Source of the DNA: Epiperipatus broadwayi
Taxonomy: Eukaryota; Onychophora; Udeonychophora; Euonychophora; Peripatidae
NCBI GenBank assembly: GCA_028023455.1
Contig: JAQFVV010013399.1
Location: 62,001-126,000, forward strand
DNA: 64,000 nucleotides
Direction of reading: 5' to 3'
Shown here: positions 39,872 through 52,791 of the stretch, piece by piece
How positions within the stretch are numbered: the first letter of the stretch is position 1
How the letters are laid out: each line of letters opens with the position of its first letter
Program-made: the position numbers and the translations under genes
The notes under the pieces: model-generated
What the model was told of the DNA's origin: nothing
What the model saw: only the letters and a program-made list of their open reading frames with translations
Database searches by the model: none

Positions 39872-42800
39872 TGTGTTCTTCAAGATTGAGATGTTTAGAA
39901 GACAGAGATGTTTTAAGGAGTACATTTTTGGATACAAGATAATCTAATCTTGGTTTCAATAAAAAATCATGAATAGTTTTTGACAATGAACTTATTATTC
40001 GTAAAATAATTTAAAGTAAACACACAGCATTTTCTACTTGGTTGAACAATAAGTTTGTGGATCTTAATAATAAATCTCAAGATTTAATGTCACAAATTAA
40101 TAATTGGCATGATGGTTGAAAAATGAACAGTCATTTCAACTGCAAAAATGATTCAGATATTCACTATGTTCATATTAGATCTTTATGTAGATACTGAAAG
40201 AAACATATGAACTTATGATATGGTATTACTATTCTATTAGATCTAGAAATGCCAGTGGCAGAAATCGGTCTGGGGTTGAGGATATTCTTCAAAGCTTGTT
40301 AAGAGCTTATTTGTGAGTTTCTATATATAATAGAGGATAATGATATTTGGAACACAAAAAATAAGTATTTTGATCATATTTTGTATGATGTTCCAAGAAT
40401 TGAAATGTTACATTAATGATATATCCACTTTGTGTATTATATCCAGCTTAGTTTAGTACAAAAAGTTTTTTATATTCTTTAAAACTAGAAAGGCTGCAAA
40501 TTCTTATGAGATACCTGGATAATATGTTATTTTTTTTATGAATTTAGAGATTTGTGATTATGCAACATGATTTCAGGAATACTTCCATTATTTTAAATTA
40601 AAAAAAACTGTATATATTATAGTAATTATCAGAAAATATCATTGTTTATAACAGAATAAGTACTTTTAAGAATTTTGTAGAATAGTTTGCCTCTAGTTAC
40701 ATACAAAAGGTTACCAAAGACTCAATATGGTTTAAGTAAATCCGATTGTACTGTAAACATGATTTTTTTTGCTATGTAAATAAAAGAAAAATGTCAAGGA
40801 AAAATAAATAATTTATTTACTAATTTCATCAAGACATTTGACATGACTAATTAAATATATCTATGAAATTATTTGAGATTAATTGATTGTCCATAAAAGT
40901 TTATTAATAATATACAGCCTCCACATAATGGGAGTGGGAGAAAGTGTTAGAGTACCTGTTTCAAAATTGTTTTTAATTTTTATGATTGTAATCATTGAAA
41001 TGGTTCATAGCTGCATAACAGACCTTTTATCCACATGGTCAAGCTTCATAGAGATTTCTAGCAATTAAATTTGCATTTTTTCCCCTGGTGAAAATTTTGC
41101 AAAACTTTTTTTTTTTTTACGGTTTTAAAATTCATATATATTTAATTTCTAATATTTTAATTACAAAATCATCAAAAGATGGCAGGAAAAATCATATAAT
41201 CAGTGTTTTATAAAGGAACTGAAACCCCTGTTTAATGAGTAGGCATTGTTTATTCGGCAATTACAAATTTTGCTAAGTGCATTTAGAGAAAATATTACGA
41301 TCATTGAAAAAATATGATGGTCTAAAACCTTAATTTTTTGGAAAGTTTATGATTATATTTGTATCATAATTGTGTAATAATTATAAAAATTAAAAATAAA
41401 TATTATGTATTTATTTTTTTTAGAAATGTTTTATTTTAAAATATAAAAGAATATTTTCTTCTGAATATTGTTACTATAGAGATTACAGTCACGGGATAAC
41501 AGCTTTGTAGAAATTAGGTCACTCACTTGATTGTTATTATATTTAGCAATATCTTAAAAATTACAAAAGAAATTATAAACTTTTAAAACATAAATTGATA
41601 GATTTAGTAGTTATTAAAAAAAATTTGTTCATATTTTTAAATCAAATATGAAGCAAAGAAGATTTTGTTCGTTTTGCAAATTGAATTGGTTCCACTGAAA
41701 TTTGATGATGTGACAGCATTTTGTTTTCACTAAAATATGATTTTTAAAAATAATTCCAGAAATCAAATGTGATATTTAATTTTATGTATTTTGAGCAATT
41801 TCTTCGAAAAAAAATTATTGATTGCATGCTTCTTGATGGGCACTGAAGCACCATCTACCAGCACAGTATGGCTCACCCAACAGTACTGAATTTTTAACAT
41901 GAATTGATTAAAAGAAATACAAGATTTCACCTTTTCTAATTCTTTATTTACAGAACTATGATGATTATTTTGTTGTTATCATTTCAAAAGATGATCCACA
42001 GAATGTACTTAATATTTTGAATGTAAGAATGATATTAGTTTGATAATTAATGCTAAAAAAACTCAAGTTTGATATTATCCGATGACGGAAGAAAAGTATT
42101 TGAAAACTATTAGTTGGGATAGCTATCAACTCAAAAATGGGAGACAATTTAAATAGTTTGAGAGCCATTTAATTACAAGGAGAATAATACATAACTACTT
42201 CAACTAAATTACTGCTTATGAATTGTTTTTTAATCTGATTTTTGTAGATATGAGATTTATATATAACTTTCCCTATATCATGAAGACATTGTAAAGGTTC
42301 ACTTAAAAATCCAAAATTAAATTTAAAAATACAATGGCAAAATAGTAAGATGAATCAATGTGCTTTTGAACTTATTGGATGTGATATTGTAAGATCCACT
42401 CTTGTACAATATTAAGGTTGGATTTTGTATGAAAAATGAGTGAGCAATACACAACACTCTTTAAATGGATGTATTATGATAAACATAAAAATGATTTAGG
42501 GGAGGCAAATCCATTTACAGTATAAAGTTTATGTCAAAAATATTCTGTTAAAATATAATGTTGTTTTCATTAAGAAGATATAGTGGAGAATAAAAGATAT
42601 AATTAAAAAATGCAATGGATTTTTAGAAAAAAAATGTTTCTGCAGTTGAAGTCAAAAGTTATTCTACAAACAAAAAAAGTGAGTCTTTTGGGTTTATATG
42701 TTGATGAATTTATGTTTTCTAGATTCATTTGTATAGTTTTTACAAAACTTATTTCTAGTATATTATTACTATATTGTTTTGTTGTTTGTGATGTTTTTGT

Positions 42801-43068
42801 TTCTGTTTGAATAGGAATAGTAATACTCATCAATGAGTGACTACTACTCAAATGGGCAAAATGGAATATGCATTTTATATCTTGATGTAATTAACTTAAT
42901 TAGTGGCTGGTATAAAATGTTTGAATAGTGCAAATGTTATTGATGAGTAATTCATTTGAATATATATATATATTGAGATGTTTATGTATCTCATAGTATG
43001 CAACAACATAGTAGTGTATACACCCCCCCCCACAAAGACACACAATATATATATATATATATATATTG
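36346..43068. other. Featureless AT-rich DNA with one long TA run
   Basis: No gene can be supported over 6.7 kb. A TA run lies at 39833-39868. A minus-strand frame of 73 codons at 38775-38996 has balanced composition (Asp-Leu-Gln-Asp-Gly-Arg-Lys-Ser-Ser-Pro-Ser-Val-His) but no recognised family. The part from 37030 to 38170 is slightly less AT-rich and may hide an old retroelement. Confidence 0.5.
39833..39868 (+). repeat. (TA)n microsatellite
   Basis: About 18 uninterrupted TA units. Confidence 0.95.
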
Positions 43069-43088
43069 TATTTCCATTTTACCTTTCA

Positions 43089-43130
<42 letters not shown>

Positions 43131-43150
43131 TGAAAGGTAAAATGGAAATA
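43069..43150. repeat. Perfect 82-bp palindrome with a TA core
   Basis: Arms 43069-43094 and 43125-43150 (TATTTCCATTTTACCTTTCA and onward) are exact reverse complements, and the 30-base centre is pure TA. The whole 82 bases are therefore self-complementary. It is preceded by a run of C (43023-43031) and another TA tract (43044-43065). It could extrude a cruciform. It resembles a miniature foldback element or a template-switch product. Confidence 0.95.
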
Positions 43151-44454
43151 AACATAAACAAATTTTTGTACATATTTTTGTATTACACTAGAATAACAGT
43201 TAAGGATTAAATAATTTTGAATTTAAAAAAAATACTATAAATTAAACATTTAAATTGGTATAAATAATATTTTATTAATTCTGATTTTGAAATTAAAACA
43301 AGAATGTTTTTATGTTACAAGAGATATATTAGTAATTATAAAATTCCACTATCTATTTTGATTAGAATTTTTTTTAAAATTAAAGCTTGTATAACATATT
43401 TTGATAAAATGCTATAAAATTATTTTTCAAAGGATTAAAAGGAATTGAAAAGACTCATTAACTTTTTTCAATCAAGATAGGAAAAACTTATTTTAATTAC
43501 TATAATTTTTTCCCACCTGATTATAAAAGGGTTGGCAAAAAGTTAGGAGTTTTAGTACTTTTACACATTGTGACAGTAGAGTCATCATGAAGTTATGATT
43601 AAAGGCAGGAGAGTGCAAGCTCAGCCAATGCTACTAGTTCCATAGAGTTTGAATTCACATGGAAGCAACCTGTACAAATGTGTGTATTACACAGCATAAA
43701 AACTGTAAAAACTGAAGGGAGATCAATTCAGGGCAACAGTTACCTAAATTATATATTTCCTAATGATGACAAGAAGCCAGTCTACTGGTTAGAAAGGACC
43801 AACTTACCCTAAGAGTCCATCAGTTTGCTGAAAAATTAGGTTATACATATACTATTTTATCTGTATGCAGAGGGACATAAATAGGGGTACTGTATGTTAT
43901 ATATAAAGTGCAGCTAGTGAGCTACTTTAAATAATTTCTTTACTGAAAATGACATTTAAAATCTATAATTTAAGAGTAAAACAAATAAATAATTTTTGCT
44001 TGAATTAAAAATCTAACAAAACAAATGATTGATTCATAGACAATTTTATTTTGAAAAAAAAAAAGAAAGTCAATTCCAAAATCTTTTTAGATTGGGGATT
44101 AAAAAAACTTACTGGAATATTTTTAAGAGATATTTATAATTAGTCAAGAGTAACCTGTCAAAGATGTTATAATACTTAAAAAAAAAACTGAAAAAAAAAA
44201 CTTTTATGAAGGACCATCAAAGAATTAATATTACTGTTTTTTAAAAAAAAAAAGAGAAAAAAAACATTTTTTGGTTTACCTTTAGATAATGAATGAATTA
44301 ATAAAGGATTCATACTATTTTTTATATATCTATATATGTGTAAATTTTATGTATACTTTCAACATGAAATTAGTTGTGAAAGTATATTTTTAATACTTTT
44401 ATTATTTTGGCAAATTAAAATATATTATAAATGTCAGTGTGTACATGCATTTCC
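43151..44454. other. AT-rich DNA, possible SINE trace near 43600
   Basis: No gene. At 43605-43680 the plus strand has GAGAGTGCAAGCTCAGCCAATG and, about 30 bases later, GAGTTTGAATTCAC. These vaguely recall A and B boxes, but I do not call a SINE. Confidence 0.4.
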
Positions 44455-44735
44455 ATGTTCACATACTTATATGTTAAATCAGTCATTATTTAGGTATTAT
44501 TAAAATGAGATATCTTTTTTATCATTATATGACAATTCCCATATGTTACAGCATATCTATGTGCTTATGTAGATGAGTGTCCTGTAGACACATATGTTAA
44601 ATCAGTCATTATAATTATAAAAATGAATTTCATTTATAGGTTTAGAACAATTCAAATATGTTCATAAATTATTATGCCACATGCCTATGAGCTTATATAT
44701 TAATGTATTCATGTAAACCTATTGAAACATATTTG
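44455..44735 (+). repeat. Diverged tandem repeat, unit about 130 bp
   Basis: ATATGTTAAATCAGTCATTAT occurs at 44470 and 44592. Each is followed by an AAAATGAGATAT- or AAAATGAATTTC-type stretch, an AATTC segment and ATATGTT, and then by CTATGTGCTTAT or CTATGAGCTTAT. Confidence 0.6.
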
Positions 44736-45530
44736 TAAATTACTATGTAATAGGGGATTTCTTTTTATATTCTTCAAAATCAGAAGGCTTAATTTAAATG
44801 TATAGCCATATTCTGAAGACTTAATTTCATTTTTTTGTTAATAAATTAATATTTCATTGTTAAAGTTATTCCTCAATTCTAAATAGTTTTAGAATATTAT
44901 AGGTTTGTATTATATCTCTTGTTCACATAACAATTATAAAGCTTTTGTTCATAATCTACATTCATGAATAAGTCTGTAATATAAAATATGTTTATGTTTA
45001 GTGTTTATGGATATCTAATTGATGTTGATCCTGGGTTGTAATGGGAATATCCTTTAAAGTCCATGCACTACATTTTATTTAGCTTAGTATTTATTATAAA
45101 TTAAGTTTATAGTTGGCCAGTACATTAATAGTGCTAAGTGGCCAGAACATTGATGATGACCAGCATGTTTTAGTACCCCAGCATTATTGTTTTTATTGTT
45201 ATATATTTTTATGGATTAGCACTTAAGTTTGTGCATCAAAATTAATATTTAAATAATCTGGCACTATGCTGGCAAATGCTAAATAATTAGCCTTGTCTAT
45301 AGTAGACCCATTTCAAATCCAGTCACAAGATTGAGTGTTGATTTATTTTTATTGGTGATCATTCATGATGAGAAATTGTTATTACTTTTGTGTAATTCTG
45401 GTGAGCTTATAGTTAGTTGAAGTGTTGGTGTTGATCTCTCATGTCTCATATGCAGGCTCATTGCTCATTTCTCATAGGTATTTATTATATATTTTATATT
45501 TAATTTTATATTTTGTATTTCCATATCATT

Positions 45531-45534
<4 letters not shown>
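44736..45534. other. AT-rich DNA without recognisable features
   Basis: No gene, RNA gene or repeat boundary seen. Confidence 0.5.
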
Positions 45535-45564
<30 letters not shown>

Positions 45565-45835
45565 AACGGGCTGGTGGATTCCTGAAAAGATAGGGGGAGC
45601 ACATATTACTATGGTCAGACTTTAGGTCTTCAGATAGGATGCAAGTGATTATGCAATGAAATACATAACCCATGATTGTACCTACTTCCAATAGACTAGC
45701 TCTACCTATTTTTATTAACCTAGATCCAATTTGGATCAGTTCATCCAATTCTCACCCCTTTCTAGCCACATTATACCACAGTATTCGAACTCAGGGAGTA
45801 ATTGCTTGAGCTCTCTTATCAGGGAAGGAGATCAC
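45535..45835 (-). mobile_element. Probable tRNA-derived SINE with a TA tail
   Basis: On the minus strand a tRNA-like start (CTGATAAGAGAGCTCAAGCA, then CCTGAGTTCGAATACTG with a good B-box core GTTCGAAT) is followed by a roughly 200-base body. The body ends GCCCGTTACAATATATAT and runs into a TA microsatellite at 45535-45560. A tRNA-like head, an unrelated body and a simple-repeat tail are the usual SINE plan. The A box is weak. The 80-codon minus frame here is a chance reading. Confidence 0.55.
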
Positions 45836-45975
45836 ACTAATAGTAGTTATTGCATCTCTATATAGGTGATAATTAATTACCAAAAACCAATTAAGCATAA
45901 GATATATAAAAAATATATATGTGCAGTATAAGTATATATGTATTAAAAGTTATAATAAATGGCTCAAAACAAAGC

Positions 45976-46253
45976 AAAACTCTCAATATAGTAGTGCCAT
46001 CTTGTGCTAACAAGAGCAATCAATGGATGCCAGAAGGCTTGTGCATAAAATCCATATCTAGTGCCTACTCATCCAATATCCCCAGACTAGTGCTCTCAGA
46101 TCCAAGGCTCCTCACTGATGAAGGCCACAAGCCAGAAACTAGTCTGGGGATATTGGATGAGTAGGCACTAGATAGGGATTTTATGCACAAGCCTTCTGGC
46201 ATCCATTGATTGCTCTTGTTAGCACAAGATGGCACTACTATATTGAGAGTTTT
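45976..46253. mobile_element. Young foldback element, copy C, with 116-bp arms
   Basis: Arms 45976-46091 and 46138-46253 are reverse complements with one mismatch (AATCCATATC against AATCCCTATC). The spacer is 46 bases. The arms contain the family core: TCAATGGATGCCAGAAGG, TTGTGCATAAAATCC, TATCTAGTGCCTACTCATCC and CCCAGACTAGT. No transposase is encoded. Near-identity of the arms points to recent insertion or to arm-to-arm gene conversion. This copy gives the reference structure for the older copies at 1693, 2285, 20055 and 20650. Confidence 0.9.
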
Positions 46254-48316
46254 GTTTTGAATTGTTTAATAACAATTATGTGCTAGTATGAGATAGTGAT
46301 CATGTGATATTTAGTGGTGTAATAAATGACCTAAATATGTATATGTATTGCCTCTATCATAATAATAATATTGATAGATGTAAAACTAAATAAGATAATA
46401 ATGTTTATAACAGGTATGTGAATAATGAAGAACTATAAAGCTGATGGTGGGTATTGAAATAATGATGAGTTAGAGACCATATCAAAATAATGAATTATAT
46501 AAACATTTACTGATTAACAAAAAATATAAAATATGAATAACAATTAAATCTAATACATGTAATTTATTTTGTCAAGGATGAATTTCTACCATATCGATAT
46601 CTATAATGATATTAATAAAAATGAAACCCAATGGTAGAAGTTCATGTATTTGACTAATTATTTACAACAACGAATATGTAAAATTATAATATGTATATGA
46701 GATTGTGATTTTAGCTGGCTAATTTAAAATATGTATACAAACATAACAACAACAACAAAAATTTTTCTTGTCCAGATAAATCAATGGTTATAAATCATTG
46801 ATTTATAAAAGCAATCTAAAAGTCAGCCTAATTAATAATAAATAAATAAATAAATCTATCATTGTGTGTTGCTTACTGTAAGATAATATTAAAATTTCTT
46901 ACCTCTCAATTTCCTATATGTGGTCAAAAGTCAGTCAGATGGGGAGGTCAAACCTAGTAATTTTTTCTTATTCTATATACAATTAAAGATGATAAATATA
47001 TTTATATATTTAAATCTAAGATTCCCCCCTCCCCCTTTATTACTCTCATACAGAATTTCTCCAAAATTATAACACATTAGCTTCCAATTATAGAAAACGA
47101 AATTAATACATAAAATTTACAATAGACAAAATAATAAAACAAAAATCACAAATCTTATCCCATTTTGTTAATTAAAGTCCGATGAGTCTGCTGGAAAATG
47201 TTTATTTGCTAAATAAATTCCTATGAATAGAGATGAAGTTCTGCTCCCACGAAGAATATAAATTTCTTGTCTGGATCAAAAAATAATAATGTTCTCCAAT
47301 TATCCTGTCTTGGATTTGATTAGGCATTTTATCTAAGGCAACAGATGGTTTTCAAGTTTCTTCTAAATGGGCAGGTAAAATCTTTAACTTTTCATGGCTT
47401 TATTGATGACATATTATTACCCATGGTATAAGCTTTTCAGCAAGCAATCATGATATAAAAATAATATACATTTATTGATTCATTTGCTTCTCAAGATTTC
47501 AGTGATGATATTATTATATATCAAAACAATTAATTATTGAATATTACTGCAACACGTAAATTTAACTAAAATTGTCTAAGTAGCAAAAAATAAATTTTTA
47601 CTTTCAAATTATTTCTTCCATTTCAAACGATTGCTTTAAAAATTCAGCTTTTAATCATTTTGATTAAAAAATATATATATATTTAAATTTGAACATTCAC
47701 ATCCATTTTGTATTCGAATTTATTTTTAAGCAGAAAAAAAAAGTTCTATCTTGAATGCAGAAGACAGTATAACAATTAATACCACCTTGTAGGTCGCATG
47801 AAGTTTTTTTAAGCATTTTAACCTTGACATTTCCTATTGTTTAACAGACATAATATAAATAAATGGGATTATAAAAAAAAATAATAATGTATAAATATTT
47901 TAAATTTCATTTCTACAAATGGTTGCTATGTGTTTAGATTTTAATTCAGTCATTGTTTTTTTTTTTAAATTTATGCGTAAGTTTTTTGTATCATTCACCC
48001 CAGTTAGTAACATATAACACCTTTTACTCCAGTATTAATATACATATCTGTTTTTTTTCTTTTCCTAGTAATTTAATAGTTTTTATTACTTCTTTTAAAA
48101 ATAAAAAGATGTTTAGGTAAATGTATGTGCTGGAAAGAAAAAATGTTTATATGATAATTTGCTTGGCAATTTATTGGTTAAGCAAATATGTCTATGTGGC
48201 TCCAATTGGTAGAGTGTCTTAAATAATTGGATGGTGTATCAGGTTGTAGCTCATCACTACAATATATATATTAACTGGCCACATAAGTGTTAATGGACTA
48301 AAGCTCTCAATATGCT
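46254..48316. other. AT-rich DNA without genes
   Basis: Nothing recognisable beyond a short C-rich tract at 47024-47035 and AATA repeats at 46832-46852. Confidence 0.55.
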
Positions 48317-48531
<215 letters not shown>

Positions 48532-51356
48532 TTATATACTATAATAATAAGCATAAAGGTATATAAGCTAATTGAATGATTAACTGAAAAACTATATAGG
48601 CTAGCAATATATGTTGCTTTAAGAGATGTGCATCATGACAAATGCAAGCATCTAATCAGGAGAAGAGTTCTTATACTCTCTCTTTAAAACACAACAACTC
48701 TTAAAATCTTATATAGCACATTATACAAAAAGGGTTAAATTACTTTCAATACTGTTCATTTAGCATATCTAAAATAAAATTAAAATCTTATAATCACAAT
48801 TCTTCTAAATAATCATATCTCAAACATAATAATTCTTTCTTAAATTTACTCAGATCTTCCATGTGACATAATTCTTGCTTAAAATAATTTTTATCTTAAT
48901 TATAGCATTTCTTTCTTCTTGTAATTTTTATAAACAAATGACAAGTTTTGTTCAGTAATGAATTCTTCAATAATCAATAATTGTAGTCTTATGTTTAGTT
49001 TTTAAAAACAACCAAGAATGAGATCCTAGTGACAAATAACAACAATAAGATATGACCTTATCATTAAAATCATATCTTAGTACATCAAATAATTATTAAA
49101 TTTAGAGTTAAACAGAAGAAGTATTATATAAAAAATAATTATAATATACAAGGATAATATTTGTTCTATTATGAATAGGAAAATATTTTATTGTTACCCA
49201 GATATCATACCACTAAGTTTTTCTAATCTTGTACCATAATAGAAATAAAGCACTCTTATAATCTTAACTCAATATGAATAAAATAAAGTGATCTGACAGT
49301 TTTAATCAAAATAAATAAAATAGAATAAAGTAATTTTATAATAGGTGTACAAAATGATCTTATCATTTTTAATTTAAATAAATAAAATAATTTTCTCCAT
49401 TGATTTTCTCTTAGCATCAGTCATTAATATAATTTTAATAAAGTGACTTTCATATATTTTTCTTGTATTCTAACGCATAAAATAAATAAAGGTGTGTGGT
49501 ATTATTAGATTTCTAAAAATATAGATGATGATGATAAAAATGAGGAATCATAAATTAATACTTAAAATAATATTTATTAACATTTAAGACGTAAAAAAGC
49601 AAAAATTAAATTATTTAATAAACTATAAATTACCAAAATTCTCCCCCCCCCAAAAAAATAAATAAATAAATAAAAAAATTATGAGTTACAACTTACAATA
49701 TATCAAAAATCATTAGTAATTTTAAAAAATTTAATAGGACTTTCTAAGAGTTTAGTCAAGTTTTTACTTTCAATAAAGTCACTTGCTACCATATAGTCCC
49801 TATGTGAGATGTATTCACTAACACTAAATAAAATAAAATCTTCCCATCCTTTGATAGCTATAAATGTTGAAGAAGATGTATGAATTTTTATATTGTCACA
49901 TGAACAATTATGAATTTGATAAGATAAATATTTTATTGGGTTTTAAAATATCTGGATATCACAAACCATTCTGATTTATCAACAGTATAACTGACGGTAT
50001 GTTTGACACCACACACCAACTTCTAAGACATCAAAAATTTGAGATGCAGACTTGGTTGCACCCTACACATGACTTTAAATAACTATATCACCTAGATGTA
50101 TATCGAGGCATTGTAAAAGCAAAGGCATGTTTAAGATAATAGCATAAATATGAATAAGCAGCTATACAAGAGGACAACAAAGAGCTAGGACTTGGTCTCT
50201 AGTCACAAAATATGAGAGTAAACCATCAAAAAGAGAGGATTGCCTAAATATAGCATTATATGCGTAATATCACAAAATTATAATAAAACTGACTGATATA
50301 ATACATTAATCTAAGAAATAGGGATAAAATAACTATCTACTATACTAATGACAAATAAGTGACGTGTAAAACTGACAAAATAAGGCAAATAACAGCAAAA
50401 ATATAGCTAAATATATAAAATTGTCAAAAACAATTTAATAATAAAATATACATCAGTTTCAAGAACTCTGTCAAGCATTTATTCACATTCTAAATAACTC
50501 CAAAAAGGTACAAGTATAATACACTCAAAAATATTTGGTACAGATAAATATTCTGAGAACTTAACATAAAAATACATGTTAAACATATACATAAAAATAC
50601 AGAGAAACATAAAATGAATATAATGCATATAAAAATAAAAGTTAAAACTAAATATTTATACTCATTTATCAATAAAATAAAAAGTCCTTAAATGTTGATG
50701 TTTTTACCATTACACAGGGTAAAGTCAAGTAAAAGTCTTATATACACTGAAGTCCATCCAGGATATCCAGATGAAACATTGTAGACTTAAATAATAAACA
50801 GCAGTTTAAAATATAAGGTGAGCAGAAAATTTAAATTAATGACACAAACAAAATAGCCATTCAAATTGATTAATATACATTAAATAAGTAGTAAAACAAA
50901 TAGCATAAATACTGCCTATTTTTATAATAGTACATTAAATAATAAAATAATAAGCATTTTAAATTTTAATAAACACATTGAATAGATGACATAAATATTT
51001 CTTTTTGAAGAGCACAATCTATAGTTTTCTGATGAATATAAATGAAGAATAAATATTTTAAACACAACATGGTAAGGAGCTTTAAAAATAAATATTTTCA
51101 ATGATTAAAACATATTATAATAACTTGAAGCAAACACATTGTAGATAGATGGTTGAGAAGCTATAATATATTTTAAATAAAATTGATATATGATAAAATT
51201 CATGAGTACTATGAATTAACTCAAAAATAATTAAAGATACATTGAGATGTTTTAGATAGTAATTGTAAAAGAGCAAGTGAAGATATAAATATTAGAATAA
51301 GTGAGTTAAGTCAAATAAATGTTGACTCATAATGAAGGAGATAATAAAGAGAGGTT
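48532..51356. other. AT-rich DNA without genes
   Basis: No gene, RNA gene or repeat identified. A C8A7 stretch lies at 49643-49657. Confidence 0.5.
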
Positions 51357-52791
51357 TTGTCAGAAGAGAAAATAAAGATTTCTAGTGATCAACTGGAAGA
51401 GAAAATAAAAGTTTCTAATGAGAAAATAGGTAGTTATATCACTAATTTTAATTCTCAAATACAGGATATTAGGAAAGAATATGTTAATATGGATGAAGAA
51501 AAGGATTTTAATTCTGGTAATTTTAAAGAAGAAATTAAAATAGAAATATTGGGAGATCTGAGTATGATAAAAGGGGAAATAATAGACAACCAATAAGTTT
51601 AGATTGAGGATGGTTGAATACATGAAAAAGATGCAGAAAGAAATTAAGGATGTCACAGAGAAAAATAAAGATGTTATGGAGAAGATAGGAGAGCAGAAAA
51701 AAGCAATTAACTTAGAATTAAAAGAAATTCCAAGAAAATCATAAAGATTATATTAAAGAAATAGTAAGTCATTTGGAATGGGATGTTAAATTTAAAGATA
51801 TTTGTAAGAAAATAGAGATAGAAAGTATATTAAAGAATAAAACGTTTACAGAGATCGAAAATACCAAGATAGTAAAAACTTTTGTTAAAGAAAAAGTGGA
51901 TCAAAGAAGTGAATTTGATCAGATAGATTTTCAAATTAATAAAGATAGGAAGGATGAATTTAGGTGTAATGAAGTTGAAGTTAAAAGAGGAAGGGCCAGT
52001 AAAGATGTTAATACAAATAATGTGAATCCTTTAGCTATGAATTTTATAAGGATAGTGCCTTTCAAAGATGGATTTATGGAAATCCCTTTAGAATTTTTAA
52101 ATAGCCTGGAAAAGCTATTTCCTCTATGTGTGATGAATGAAAAAGAACAATTAGTCATTGCTAGTAATCATTTTTCAGATGCTGCAAAGAATTGGTGGCA
52201 GTCATTGTTTAATAAACCAATGACTTATGGAGACTTTAAGTACTTAATAATGTGCAGCTTTTGGAGTGATGGTAGAATGAGATAATGTCCGTTAGCAAAT
52301 ATCTCAGGAGAAATATATTTTTAATAAAGGAAGTTATACAAAGATTTTTAGGGAACAAGATACTAAATTGAAATGCCTTACTGCCTTTTCTTTATCAGAA
52401 CCACAAATAGTCCAAATTATTTGGCACAATCTTCCAAAAACAATCAAGCAGTACTTATTGCTGCTGAGTGCTTCACTATAGAAGATGTGACAGAGATACT
52501 TAATGCTCTAGAGATAGCTGATTCCCCATTTGATAACAGATCTAGAAATATTAAAGATAGGGTAAGTTATCCTGTTTCAAGTATACAGGTTAATCCAATA
52601 TCTTATAGACCAAATGGGGAATCTTTAAATAAGAAAGGTAGACTATCTTCATATTCACCTAGAAACAAGTGACTGAATCATTCCAGAAATGAGCATCATC
52701 TTATACCTAATGAAACCTTCTACTAGTGGAATTATTACTATTTTTAAGAAGACTGGAATTTGTCTCCATACCTACCAGCAAAATAAATAAT
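51357..52791 (+). pseudogene. Gag relic of an LTR retrotransposon (1)
   Basis: Successive frames 51357-51596, 51610-51741, about 51725-52285, 52290-52480 and 52373-52791 read as one protein broken by frameshifts and stops. The N-terminal third is a Lys/Glu/Ile coiled coil (Glu-Glu-Lys-Ile-Lys-Val-Ser-Asn-Glu-Lys-Ile). It is followed by a capsid-like domain typical of retrotransposon gag: Ile-Pro-Leu-Glu-Phe-Leu-Asn-Ser-Leu-Glu, then Ala-Ala-Lys-Asn-Trp-Trp-Gln-Ser-Leu, Tyr-Gly-Asp-Phe-Lys-Tyr-Leu, Phe-Trp-Ser-Asp, and in the next frame Ile-Ser-Gln-Glu-Lys-Tyr. Trp-x-x-x-Leu followed by Asp-Phe and Phe-Trp-Ser is the usual order in such gags. No zinc knuckle, protease or polymerase follows. 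It is defective. Confidence 0.75.
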
